DNA of 64,000 nt, taken from the NCBI GenBank assembly GCA_001567105.1, contig LMZR01000050.1, positions 34,930 to 98,929 on the forward strand, given 5' to 3'. Position 1 is the first letter of the stretch. The number at the start of each line of letters is the position of its first letter. Of this stretch, positions 26,271 through 36,170 are shown piece by piece. Source of the DNA: Chloroflexi bacterium OLB14. GTDB lineage: Bacteria; Chloroflexota; Anaerolineae; Anaerolineales; Villigracilaceae. The notes under the pieces are model-generated. The model worked only from the letters and a program-made list of their open reading frames with translations. It did not search any database and was not told the DNA's origin. The position numbers and the translations under genes were made by a program.

Positions 26271-29200
26271 ATGCTAAAGCATGTAAGGCATTTTTTTTCA
26301 CCACCTATTTTTGAAGATTCTGAAAAAACGCGCCTTGCTAGAATTTTGCATATCTTTGGTTTAATTTCCAGTTTTCTAGTTTTTTTGTTAATTGTTAATC
26401 GCTTACTAACGGGGGCATGGGGTAGTGATAGCTCATATTACACCTTACCATCTTTACTGCTTGTTTTAATCTGCGTGGTGATTTTATCTCGCTGGGGATA
26501 TGTGCGCTTTGCTGGTAGGTTTGCAGTGGGGCTTATTTGGGGATTGATGACTTACCAAGCTTATCACGCAGATGGTTTATGGGATGCCGCTTTATTGACA
26601 TACTTCTCAATGGTCATATTAGCGGCTTTCTTGTTAGGTTGGCGTGAGGGGATGATAGTAGGGATATGTTCAATTGGAGTATTTTGGCATCTTGCTTATC
26701 AGCAGTTGCATAGTTTAAGAGCATTTCATGTAGATACTCCTTATCATTATGCTCGCGATCTAACAGTCATCTTTATTATCACTTGCGTCTTGATTTATTA
26801 CCTTGTATATAGCATGAATCGCTCTTTGGTAAATGCCCGCATAGAATTAAAAGAGAGATTACGTGCCGAAGCCAAACTGCAAACCCAAGCAAATTATTTA
26901 ACCGCGCTTCACGAAACGACTTTAGGCTTGGTCAACCGACTGGAATTGATTCCTCTCTTCGAGTTGATTCTCTATCGTATTCGTGACCTGTTTGACACCG
27001 AGCATGTTGCTATTGATATTGTTTCAGCAGATGACCTGATATTGAAGCAAGAGCTTGGGTTGGGCTATTTTGCTCAAAATAATGGCATTACTACTAAAAA
27101 AGGGGAAGGCATTATTGGCAAAGTGTGGGAAAGTGGAACAACCATTTTTATTCAAGATTACGCTCAATGGGAAGGTAGATATTCAAAAGCTGAAAAAATG
27201 AGTTTTAAGACAGCTTTAAGTGTGCCACTAAAATCAGGTACAAAAGTTATAGGCACGCTCACAGTTGCACAAACTGAAAATAAACATGCGTTTTCAGCAG
27301 AACAAGTTATTTTGTTTGAGCGTTTTGCTGCATTAGCCTCTATTGCCATTGATAACGCCCGTTTATATCAAGAAGCTCAAGCAGAAATCCTTGAAAGAAA
27401 AATAATTGAAACTGAACTGCGCGCCAGTGATGAACGTTTTCGTAAAGTATTTAATAATAATAAAGTTGCTATTGCTATTGGCACTTTGGATGAAGGCATC
27501 TTCTTAGAAGCCAACGAAGCTTTTTGGCAATTTAGCGGGCTTTCACCTGATAAAGCTTTACGACATTCGGTACTTGAATTTAATTTATGGCATCAGTCGC
27601 AAGATTACTCTAAAATTGTTCATGCATTAAAAGAATATGGCTCAATTCATAATGTAGAAGTAAATTTTGCTGAGAAATCAGCTTTGGCATATTATGAATT
27701 GATTACCCTCCGAGAACAAGCTTGCGTTTTATCTATGTTCTACGATATTACTGAGATAAAACAAATACAAAAAGCTTTAAAAGATGCAGAAACCCGAAAT
27801 CGAGCCATCCTTGAATCAATTCCAGATATGATCTTTGAAATGTCTAAGGAAGGCATATTTTTAGATTATGTAGATTCTCCAGAAATTACACCAATTGCCC
27901 CACCTTCTGAATTTATCGGTAAACATATTAATCTTTTTTTACCACCGCAAGTTGTTGAGCAAACTCTATTCGCTATTGAACGTGCCATAGCCACTAAACA
28001 ACTTCATGCTTTTGAATATCAACTCCCTAACTATAACAAACTTGTCACTTATGAAGCACGTATCACGGGCATTACCGATAACACAGCGATTTTGATGATT
28101 CGTGATATTAGCCAGAGAAAATGGGTTGAAAATGAACGCGAAAAATTGATTTCCGAATTAGAAGAAAAAAAACGCAGAAGCAGAAACTTTACGTGAGAGC
28201 GTAGCCATTGTTGTGGAAACTTTAGATAAGTCAGAAGCGATTGATAGAATTCTTGAGCAACTAGAAAAAGTAATTCCCTTTAATAGTGCTTCAGTTCAAC
28301 TGTTACATGAAGGTGTGTTAGAAATTGTGAGTACGCGAGGTTTGGAACCAAAATCTGAGCATATTGGCACGCGGTTTGAAGTTACTGAAGAAGAACCTGC
28401 CTACGTTCTATTACAAGGCGATGAACCTTACGTTTTAATTGATGATGTACAACTCAGCACCCCCACATTTTTAGAGGAGAAACATAGCAAAATTCATGGG
28501 TGGATGGCAATTCCCTTAAGAGTTAAGGGTCAGCTAATTGGTATTATTGCTTTAGATGGACATGAAGTTGCTCAATTTAATAAGCGTGATGCTGAATTAG
28601 CAGTAACTTATGCCAATCAAGTGGCTATCGCAATTGAAAATGCACGCCTATTTAGTGAATTACAAGGCGAACTTATTGAAAGAAAAAAATTAATTGATGA
28701 ACTTGAAATAAAAAATTCAGAACTTGAACGCTTTGCATATACTGTTTCTCATGATTTGAAATCTCCCTTAATTACAATTAAAGGCTTCCTTGGATTTTTA
28801 GAGCAAGATGCCCTCCATGGGAATATCCCTCGTTTACGCGGGGATATACAACGCATTTCAGATGCAACGAACAAAATGCAAACCTTACTCAACGAACTGC
28901 TTAATCTTTCACGTGTGGGTAGATTGGTAAATGAATCGCAACAAATTAGCTTTAATGAGCTAGTAAATGAGGCTCTTGAACTTGTGCATGGACGTTTACA
29001 AGCTAACCATATCCAAGTACAGGTACAAGACAATTTACCAAATATCTACGGAGATCGCCCACGCTTACTAGAAGTGCTACAAAATTTGATTGACAATGCC
29101 GCTAAGTTTGTGCGTTTTTCTCCTCAGCCATTGATACAAATTGGTTGCAGTGGATATGAATCAGGTAAGCCAATATTTTTTGTTCAAGATAATGGCGTCG

Positions 29201-29394
29201 GCATAGATGAAGCGCATCACGAACGAATTTTTGGCTTGTTTAATAAATTGGATGCCGATTCTGAAGGTACGGGAATAGGACTTGCTTTAGTTAAAAGAAT
29301 TATTGAAATTCATGGAGGTAGGATTTGGGTCAAAAGCGAAGTAGGGCAAGGTGCAATATTCTATTTCACCTTGCCAGTAGAGTCGGGAAGTTGA
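26271..29394 (+). CDS. Multi-domain sensor histidine kinase (6TM-GAF-PAS-PAS-GAF-HisKA-HATPase), one frameshift
   Basis: It starts MLKHVRHFFSPPIFEDSEKT. About six membrane helices (residues 25-190) are followed by a GAF domain (~215-360), two PAS domains (~385-620), a break in an A8 run (28165-28172), then a second GAF domain (~655-800). The phosphoacceptor segment YTVSHDLKSPLITIKGFLGF has its histidine near residue 827. The ATPase part has LQNLIDNAAKFV, DNGVGID and GTGIGLALVKRI. Removing one A joins the parts as SELEEKNAEAETLRESVA. The total is ~1040 residues, with no response regulator next to it. The kinase region closely resembles the next gene, suggesting duplication. Confidence 0.88.
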
Positions 29395-29410
29395 TTCATC
29401 AAAACAGCTG

Positions 29411-31128
29411 ATGTGGAAAAAAAATTTTAAGTTTTATAAACTCAATCATCTTGCGTAACAAGCGGCTGAAAGAATTGGAAGCTAATATAGAACGTTATCG
29501 GTTAATTACGTCAGTCACAACTGATTACGTGTTTGTTCTTTATTTTGATGAGTATGGAAAAAAAACGTGACGCTTGGATTGAAGGAGCTTTTGAAGAAAT
29601 CACAGGCTATAAACGCGAGGAATTTATTCGAGAGAACATTTGGAGTAAGATGCTTCACCCCGATGATGTTGAACGCGATGCGAGGGATAATTTACAGTTA
29701 GCACAAAATAAAAAAATATTTAGCGAACTAAGAATTATCCGCAAAGACGGAAATGTTCGTTGGGTGAGTGGCTATGTGTACCCAATTTGGGATGAAGCAC
29801 ATAATCGTTTAGCAGGGGTTTATGGCTCCACACGTGATATTACAAAAATAAAACAAGCAGAGTTGCTTGCTATTCAAAGCACGAATGAAATGACCTTGTT
29901 GTACAAAGTTGGTTTGGCACTTTCAGGCGGAAAAGACCTATACCATGAATTACATGCATTTGTTCAAGAATTAAAAAAAGTAATAATGGTAGATGCGTTT
30001 TACGTTGGCTTTCATAATGAGCAAACCGATACTTTTAGTTATTCGCTGTTTCTTAGCAATGAAGAAGATTTGAAACTCCCGCCACGTAATCTTAAAACGG
30101 CACCTGGGCTAACAGGAGAAGTGATTGCTACTAAAAAAACATTGTATTTGCCAGATATTAAAGCCCCACAGGTACAAGCCAATCATAAAATGTTTATTAT
30201 CAGAGATAGTGAGGTGCGTTCCTATCTTGGTATTCCTTTAATGCTGAATGATAAAGCCATTGGTGTTATGTCTGTTCAGGCAAAAAAGGTAAATGCGTAT
30301 GATGAAGATCAAATTCGTTTGTTAGAAACAATTGCCGTGCAAGTTGTCATCACTTCTGAAAAATCACGTTTGCTGGAACAGTTGCAAAAAGAATTAGTTG
30401 AAAGGCAACGTTTGCTCCACGAAATGGAATTAAAAAATGCTGAACTAGAACGTTTTAGTTACACAGTTTCACATGATTTACGTTCGCCATTAGTGACTAT
30501 TCGTGGCTTTCTTGGCTATATGGAAAAAAGTGTATTGAGCGGCAACATTGCTTCTTTTCAAAAAGATATGCAAAGAGTAGTAAGTGCCACTGATAGAATG
30601 AATCAACTTTTAAAAGATTTACTTGAACTTTCGCGCATTGGACGGGTATTAAATGAGATGGAAGAAGTTTCAGTTGAAAGCCTTATCCATATTGCACTTG
30701 AAAATGTACAAGGAATGATTCGCGACAAAAATATTTCTGTGCAAGTTCAAAAAAACATGCCAATCATCTTTGTGGATCAACCCCGTATCATAGAAGTATT
30801 GCAAAACTTAATAGATAATGCCGCAAAATACATAGGTGACCAGAAAACTCCTATTATTGAAATTGGATACGCAGGTCAGACTGAAAATAAATATCATTTA
30901 TTTTTTGTGAAAGATAACGGCATAGGCATTGCACCAGAACATCATGAAAGAATATTTGGCTTATTCAACAAGTTAAATATTGATTCAGAAGGCACAGGGG
31001 TAGGGCTAGCACTGGTGAGACGAATTATTGAGTTTCACGGTGGCAAAATTTGGGTCCAAAGTGAGGCGGGGCTTGGCTCCACGTTTTACTTCTCATTGCC
31101 ACCGCCTGAAACAACGCCTAAAAAATAA
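29411..31128 (+). CDS. PAS-GAF sensor histidine kinase, frameshifts near its start
   Basis: A second kinase in tandem with the first. The true start is uncertain: a coding-like stretch from about 29411-29451 (LRNKRLKELEANIERYRLIT) runs into FVLYFDEYGK, breaks in an A8 run (29558-29565) and resumes KRDAWIEGAFEEITGYKREE, a PAS domain. A GAF domain follows, then YTVSHDLRSPLVTIRGFLGY (HisKA), LQNLIDNAAKYI, DNGIGIAPEHHERIF and GTGVGLALVRRI (HATPase). No membrane helix is seen, so it is cytosolic. Its HisKA-HATPase part is closely similar to that of the preceding gene, consistent with a recent duplication. Confidence 0.85.
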
Positions 31129-31143
31129 GGATTAATTTCGTAC

Positions 31144-31149
31144 TATAAT
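31144..31149 (+). promoter_or_regulatory. Candidate -10 box (TATAAT) of the 31177 operon
   Basis: A consensus TATAAT lies 28 bp upstream of the ATG, with GGAGG at 31165-31169 as ribosome-binding site. No clear -35 box is seen. It would drive the 31177-33829 gene group. Confidence 0.4.
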
Positions 31150-31176
31150 AGAAAAAAATTTGCTGGAGGATGTACT

Positions 31177-32082
31177 ATGAAACATGCAGTCAGCGTAAGT
31201 ATTGGCTCATCGAAAAGAAACAAATCTGTAGAAGTTAATTTACTAGGAGAACAAGTACGCATTGAGCGCATCGGCACCGACGGCAATATGGAAGCCGCCG
31301 CCCTAAAATTTCAAGAACTAGATGGTAAAGTAGATGCTTTCGGTGTAGGTGGCGCGGATTTAGAAGTAATTGCAGATGGCAAAGTTTACCCATTTTATTC
31401 TGTCAAACCTATGGTGCGTTTGATTAAGCAAACCCCCGTAGTAGATGGTGGCGGATTAAAAAATACACTTGAAAACAAAGCTGCAGAATTTTTAGACAAA
31501 AAAATTGGCGACTATATAAATAGTAAAGGGCGCAAAGTATTAATAACAGTTGGTGTAGATCGTTGGGGGCTTTCAGAATCCTTTGCCAATGCAGGCTACG
31601 AAACAATTTTTGGCGATATGATGTTTGGTTTAGACATTCCCATCCCAATCAAAAAATTAAAAAGTTTAAAAACAGTAGCGGCTCTGCTCATGCCGATTGC
31701 TGGTCGCTTACCATTTGAATGGATTTACCCGACAGGCGAAAAACAAGAAAAACGCACCCCCAAGTTTGGCAAAGAATATGCTTGGGCAACCGTCATCGCA
31801 GGTGATTGCCACTACATCAAACGCTTTATGCCAGACGATTTAACAGGCAAAGTGATTGTAACCAACACCACCACCCCAGCCGATGTAGAAACATTCAAAA
31901 AAGCAGGCGTAAAATATTTAATCACCACCACCCCCGTTTTAGATGGACGCTCATTTGGCACAAACATGATGGAAGCCGCCTTAGTGGCATTAGCAGGCAA
32001 AGGCCGCGCTCTTTCACTAAACGAACTAAGCGAAATGATTAATAAACTTGGCTTCGAACCACAATTACAGGAATTAAATTAA
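31177..32082 (+). CDS. Conserved protein annotated in relatives as quinate 5-dehydrogenase-like
   Basis: A 301-residue protein opening MKHAVSVSIGSSKRNKSVEV, with ERIGTDGNMEAAALKFQELD and VDAFGVGGADLEV, then GRKVLITVGVDRWGLSESF and VKYLITTTPVLDGRSFGTN. I recall this pattern from proteins in Chloroflexota and Firmicutes that are automatically named quinate 5-dehydrogenase. I see no classical Rossmann GxGxxG, so that name is weak. It is the first gene of a compact four-gene group with a nucleotidyltransferase, a PAP2 phosphatase and a PPC-domain protein, which suggests a role in lipid or sugar metabolism. Confidence 0.55.
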   Translation: MKHAVSVSIGSSKRNKSVEVNLLGEQVRIERIGTDGNMEAAALKFQELDGKVDAFGVGGADLEVIADGKVYPFYSVKPMVRLIKQTPVVDGGGLKNTLENKAAEFLDKKIGDYINSKGRKVLITVGVDRWGLSESFANAGYETIFGDMMFGLDIPIPIKKLKSLKTVAALLMPIAGRLPFEWIYPTGEKQEKRTPKFGKEYAWATVIAGDCHYIKRFMPDDLTGKVIVTNTTTPADVETFKKAGVKYLITTTPVLDGRSFGTNMMEAALVALAGKGRALSLNELSEMINKLGFEPQLQELN

Positions 32083-32085
32083 CTT

Positions 32086-32859
32086 ATGAACGCAATTGTA
32101 ACTGCAGGCGGAATTCCCCAACCTGGCGATAAATTATATGAATATTCAAAAGGACAATCTAAAGCCCTAATTGATGTAGCAGGCAAACCGATGATTCAAT
32201 GGATTTTAGATGCTTTAAGCAACGCCAAAGAAGTTGACCAAGTGATAGTAATTGGCTTAGACGCATCCAACAACCTAACCTGCTCAAAGCCATTGCACTA
32301 CATTCTAAATCAAGGGCGCATGTTAGCCAACATTGTAGCAGGCGTAAATAAATCACTTGACTTGAACAAAGAAAGCGAATACGTCCTCATCGTTTCGTCT
32401 GATATTCCCACAGTCAAAGGTGAAATGGTAGATTGGCTAGTGCAAACTGCCATGCAAACTAAAGATGATCTATACTACGGTGTTTGCCCACGTGAAGTAA
32501 TGGAAAAAAGATTCCCCAACTCAAACCGCACCTATACAAAATTAAAAGACATGCAAGTCTGCGGAGCAGATGTAAACATCATCCACGTCAGCATGGCAAC
32601 AGATCACTTAGATACATGGGAAGAATTAATCGGCAACCGCAAAAGCCCACTTAAACAAGCCGCCGTCATCGGCTTAGATACTTTATTTCAATTATTCACC
32701 CGCCAATTCACATTACAAAGTTTGGTAGAACGCGCCTCACAAAGAATTGGCATAAAAGGGCGAGCAATTATCTGGTCACAAGCCGAACCGTGCATGGACG
32801 TAGACAAACCGCATCAATTAGAACTACTACGCGCCGACTTAACCCACCAACAAAAATAA
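32086..32859 (+). CDS. Nucleotidyltransferase-family protein (MobA-like NTP transferase)
   Basis: A 257-residue protein with an N-terminal sugar-nucleotidyltransferase-like fold: NAIVTAGGIPQPGD (modified GG signature), KALIDVAGKPMIQWILDAL, VIVIGLDASNN and the acidic YVLIVSSDIPTVKGEMVDWL. The usual LAGGxGTR loop is altered to TAGGIPQPGDKLYEYSKGQS, so the nucleotide and acceptor are uncertain. The start is 4 bp after the previous stop, so the two are translationally close. The C-terminal ~80 residues (LIGNRKSPLKQAAVIGL) are typical of family NTP_transf_3 proteins in Chloroflexota that act on sugar or polyol phosphates. Confidence 0.7.
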   Translation: MNAIVTAGGIPQPGDKLYEYSKGQSKALIDVAGKPMIQWILDALSNAKEVDQVIVIGLDASNNLTCSKPLHYILNQGRMLANIVAGVNKSLDLNKESEYVLIVSSDIPTVKGEMVDWLVQTAMQTKDDLYYGVCPREVMEKRFPNSNRTYTKLKDMQVCGADVNIIHVSMATDHLDTWEELIGNRKSPLKQAAVIGLDTLFQLFTRQFTLQSLVERASQRIGIKGRAIIWSQAEPCMDVDKPHQLELLRADLTHQQK

Positions 32860-32861
32860 AC

Positions 32862-33425
32862 ATGAACCTTCGCAACATCATCGAACTTGATAAACAATAT
32901 TCAACCCAACTGCAAATTGCCGAAAAACCAGGTCTCTTACGCACCATTGCCATCTTTTTTTCACACTCAGGCGATTCGTGGTTTTGGGCAATTGCCTTAA
33001 TTGCATTATGGTTTTTAGGTAACCCACTTACCAAAAAATTTGCAACCATTATTTTCTTTGGCATTGGCGGGTTAGCAGTAGTCGTCTTCGCTATAAAATT
33101 CTTCTTCAAAAGAAAAAGACCCGCAGGCGATTGGGGAAGCATTTATAGAACCACAGACCCACACTCATTCCCATCTGGACATGCCGCCCGCGCATTTATG
33201 ATAGCGATGATCGCCACGCTTCTTCTTTCATCGGGATGGTTGGTTCTGCTCTTTTGGCTTTGGGCTCCGCTGGTAGCTTTTTCTCGCGTTACCATGGGCG
33301 TGCATTACCTTTCAGATGTAATTGTTGGCGCAATTTTAGGAATCTTAGTTGCCCTCTTTGGGTTGCAAATTTACCAACCACTAATTGACTGGTTCTTTAC
33401 AGTAACTGGGTTCAGCTTTTGGTAA
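32862..33425 (+). CDS. PAP2-family membrane phosphatase
   Basis: 187 residues from the ATG at 32862 (MNLRNIIELDKQYSTQLQIA). The three phosphatase motifs are present: KRKRPAGDWG (KxxxxxxRP-like), the PSGHAARAFM histidine motif and SRVTMGVHYLSDVIVG (SRxxxxxHxxxD). About five membrane helices put the active site at the outer face, where these enzymes dephosphorylate undecaprenyl-pyrophosphate or phosphatidic acid. It begins 2 bp after the nucleotidyltransferase stop and ends overlapping the next gene's leader. Confidence 0.9.
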   Translation: MNLRNIIELDKQYSTQLQIAEKPGLLRTIAIFFSHSGDSWFWAIALIALWFLGNPLTKKFATIIFFGIGGLAVVVFAIKFFFKRKRPAGDWGSIYRTTDPHSFPSGHAARAFMIAMIATLLLSSGWLVLLFWLWAPLVAFSRVTMGVHYLSDVIVGAILGILVALFGLQIYQPLIDWFFTVTGFSFW

Positions 33426-33427
33426 CG

Positions 33428-33829
33428 ATGAAAATACACACCTTTCGCCTCAAACCCAAACAAGATTTTTTCGATTCAGTTGAAGCTTACGTAAAACAAA
33501 ATAACATCCAAGCAGGTGTAATTTTATCTGCCGTAGGAAGTTTGACACAGGCGGTATTACGCCTAGCAAATAAATCTGACTATAATACCTACAATGGATA
33601 TTTTGAAATTGTCTCCATTACAGGCACAGTTTCAATTCACGGCTCGCATATTCATATATCCATTTCGGATGGGGAAGGGAAAACCATCGGCGGGCACCTC
33701 GTCAGCGGTTGTAAAATCTACACCACTGCTGAAATTGTGCTAGCAGAGTTTGAGGATGTAATCTACAAACGAGAATTATACGAAAATGATTCGGGATATG
33801 AGGAATTAGCAGTGTATAAAAAGGCGTAG
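33428..33829 (+). CDS. PPC/DUF296-domain protein
   Basis: A 133-residue protein starting MKIHTFRLKPKQDFFDSVEA. It has AGVILSAVGSLTQAVLRLAN, SITGTVSIHGSHIHISISD and GGHLVSGCKIYTTAEIVL, which are the PPC (plants and prokaryotes conserved) domain motifs, including the GxHxH/GHLxxG pattern of the trimeric fold. Plant members carry AT-hooks; bacterial ones are standalone and their role is unknown. The ATG lies 2 bp after the PAP2 stop. Confidence 0.85.
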   Translation: MKIHTFRLKPKQDFFDSVEAYVKQNNIQAGVILSAVGSLTQAVLRLANKSDYNTYNGYFEIVSITGTVSIHGSHIHISISDGEGKTIGGHLVSGCKIYTTAEIVLAEFEDVIYKRELYENDSGYEELAVYKKA

Positions 33830-33961
33830 GGTTAAAAACCAAACTTCCAACAGGGGCGAAGCGATCTATCTAGTATCATTAAAATCGTAATACTATAAAT
33901 ATTCTCTTTTAACAATTTTTCAGGTAAACTAGCTTAATCAAATTCAAAGTGGCGGTTTCTG

Positions 33962-35356
33962 ATGCAATGGCAATCTAATCCTTATTTTATTCCTATTCTA
34001 ATTTCGGCATTAATCAGCCTAATTAATGCATTAGTAGTTGCGCAAAGGCGTGGTGTAACTGGGTCGCTACCATTATTAGGCATGTTGCTGGCGTTGAGTG
34101 GCTGGTGTTTTGCTTATGCATTTGAATTGGCAAGTGCCCAGTTGGAATGGCAAGTGTTTTGGGTAAAAGTTGAATACATTGGGATTGTATCTATCCCAAC
34201 TTTGTATTTGCTCTTTACTTTGGAATATGCTCGCCATAAAAAAGTATTTGAAAATAAAAGAATTTATTTGGTGTGGATTTTTTCTATTGTTACCATATTG
34301 TTAGCTTGGACGAGCGATTCACATCAATTACTTTGGAAAGAGGCAACTCAAAAGGATGGCGGCGGGTTTTCGTTACTTGCGTTAGAGCGTGGACCTGCTT
34401 TTTTTGTTTGGATATTTTATTCTTATGTTAGTTTTTTAATTGGTTCCATTGTTTTAATTCGTAGGTCATTAGTAAGCCCACCAGAACTTAAATTGCAATC
34501 TTATATCCTTGTGTTTGGCGCTGGAATTTCTTTTGCTGGCAATATTATTTATTTGGCAGGCTTAAGCCCTATTCCTGATTTAGACATCACGCCAATTACT
34601 TTAATTATCTCGATGATTGTTTATAGTGTTGGGCTTTTGCGTTTCGGTATTTTAGATATTATGCCGATTGCGGGCGAAACAATTTTAGAAAGTTTAGAAG
34701 ATGTTGTAATTGTGTTGGATGAATTTAACACAATTACTTTTATTAATCAGGCGTTTGATTATTATATTAATAATGATGCGAAAACTTTTATTGGGAAGCC
34801 CGTTTCGGACTTACCGATTTGGGACGCATTAAGCAAATTGATTGCTTCACAAACGATGACACGCGGTGAAGTTATGATGAACATTGAAGGGCGTGAGCCT
34901 GTTTATTTTCATGTTCATATTTCAACTGTGCATTGGAAGACTCACCGTTTAGGGAAAGCTGTTGTCTTAGAAGATATTTCTGAAAGACGACGCGCAGAAA
35001 GAAAAAGTTTTGGTGTTAGTGATGATAGCCTTTTATCTGGCGATAGCATTCCTATAATTATTGTTTTGCGAGCACAAGATGAAAAAATTGTGGAAGTGAA
35101 TCGCTCTTTTATTTTATCTCTGGGATATGAACGGAAAGATGCTGTTGGGAAGTCTCCGCTTCAAATTGGGCTTTGGGGCGCTTATGAACGTGGAGAATTT
35201 TTTCAAGTTTTTCGTAGTTCTGGCTCTGTAAAAAATCATCTATTCCCTTTGACGAATATACGCCAAGAAAAAAACTATTATTGGATTTCAGCACATCGCA
35301 TCGAAATGCAAGATAATAATTATATTGTTGTGATGGCAAATTTAAAAGCTGAATAA
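33962..35356 (+). CDS. 7TM (HisKA_7TM)-PAS-PAS sensor without an output domain
   Basis: A 464-residue protein with seven membrane helices in residues 8-225 of the HisKA_7TM type (PYFIPILISALISLINALVV, LPLLGMLLALSGWCFAYAFE, VFWVKVEYIGIVSIPTLYLL). A linker-like PIAGETILESLEDVVIVLDE leads into a first PAS domain, and a second PAS domain follows (IVLRAQDEKIVEVNRSFILS). There is no kinase, GGDEF, EAL or methyl-accepting domain. The stop is followed directly by a terminator, so this is not a sequence break. It must pass its signal to a separate partner or act as a decoy. Confidence 0.85.
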   Translation: MQWQSNPYFIPILISALISLINALVVAQRRGVTGSLPLLGMLLALSGWCFAYAFELASAQLEWQVFWVKVEYIGIVSIPTLYLLFTLEYARHKKVFENKRIYLVWIFSIVTILLAWTSDSHQLLWKEATQKDGGGFSLLALERGPAFFVWIFYSYVSFLIGSIVLIRRSLVSPPELKLQSYILVFGAGISFAGNIIYLAGLSPIPDLDITPITLIISMIVYSVGLLRFGILDIMPIAGETILESLEDVVIVLDEFNTITFINQAFDYYINNDAKTFIGKPVSDLPIWDALSKLIASQTMTRGEVMMNIEGREPVYFHVHISTVHWKTHRLGKAVVLEDISERRRAERKSFGVSDDSLLSGDSIPIIIVLRAQDEKIVEVNRSFILSLGYERKDAVGKSPLQIGLWGAYERGEFFQVFRSSGSVKNHLFPLTNIRQEKNYYWISAHRIEMQDNNYIVVMANLKAE

Positions 35357-35386
35357 AAATAGCACGAGATTAATCTCGTGCTATTT
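35357..35386. terminator. Bidirectional terminator between the 7TM sensor and the ECF operon
   Basis: A 14-bp perfect stem AAATAGCACGAGAT / ATCTCGTGCTATTT directly after the sensor stop. It also overlaps the last codons of the EcfA2 gene on the minus strand. The two genes converge here. Confidence 0.85.
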
Positions 35387-36170
35387 GTTGTAAAAATTCT
35401 GTTTGGGTTATCACAGTTTCTTTCAACTTTAATAATTTCCCTAATCTTGTTAATTGTGGTGGGTCTACATAGGTTTGTGATAAAACTTCTTCCTGCCCCA
35501 ACACTTCATGTGATTTACCGTCCAATAAAATTTGACCATTTGACAGTGCAATTACACGTTCAAAATTTTCGGCACAAAAATCAATATCATGGGTGATGGT
35601 GATAACAGTTTTTCCTTCTTTTTTCAGTTCTGCAATTACATGAGCAATGCGTGAAACATTTGCAAAATCCTGCCCAGTTGTGGGCTCATCAAAAATCACA
35701 ATAGGCGTATCCATTGCAATGATAGATGCCAAAGCCACCATCTTTCGCCAGGTAGGTGATAAGTCGTAAGGGTTGGTTTCAGTTTTTTCTGTTAATTCTG
35801 TCCAAGCCAAAGCACGTGTCACTAATTTGTTAGTTTTTTCTTTAGCATAGCCTAAATTTTTAGGACCATATTCAACCTCAGCTAATACACTTTTTGAGAA
35901 TAATTGGTCATCAGGGTTTTGAAACACATACCCAACACGCGAAGCTAATTTTGCTACTGAATATTTTTTTGTGTCCCAATCACCAATTGATATTGAACCA
36001 GAAGTAGGTTTTAACAACCCATTGAAGTGACGAACTAAAGTTGTTTTGCCTGCCCCATTCTGCCCCACAATAGCAACTTGCTCACCTGAATCTATATTCA
36101 GTGAAATACCTTGTATGGCTTCAAGCCCAGTGGGGTAAGTAAAGTGGAGGTTGTTAATTTCTATTTTCAT
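35370..36170 (-). CDS. ECF transporter ATP-binding subunit EcfA2-like, degenerate signature motif
   Basis: A 266-residue ABC ATPase of the energy-coupling-factor type. It has Walker A GQNGAGKTT, Q-loop VFQNPDDQLFSKSV, Walker B PIVIFDEPTTGQD and the H-loop in VITITHDIDF. The ABC signature, expected as LSGGQ, reads LSPTWRK here, so the second half of the composite ATP site is probably impaired. In ECF modules A1 and A2 form a heterodimer, so one good and one weak site is plausible. It overlaps EcfA1 by 4 bp and is the last gene of the nucleoside operon. Confidence 0.85.
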   Translation of the reverse strand: MKIEINNLHFTYPTGLEAIQGISLNIDSGEQVAIVGQNGAGKTTLVRHFNGLLKPTSGSISIGDWDTKKYSVAKLASRVGYVFQNPDDQLFSKSVLAEVEYGPKNLGYAKEKTNKLVTRALAWTELTEKTETNPYDLSPTWRKMVALASIIAMDTPIVIFDEPTTGQDFANVSRIAHVIAELKKEGKTVITITHDIDFCAENFERVIALSNGQILLDGKSHEVLGQEEVLSQTYVDPPQLTRLGKLLKLKETVITQTEFLQQIARD

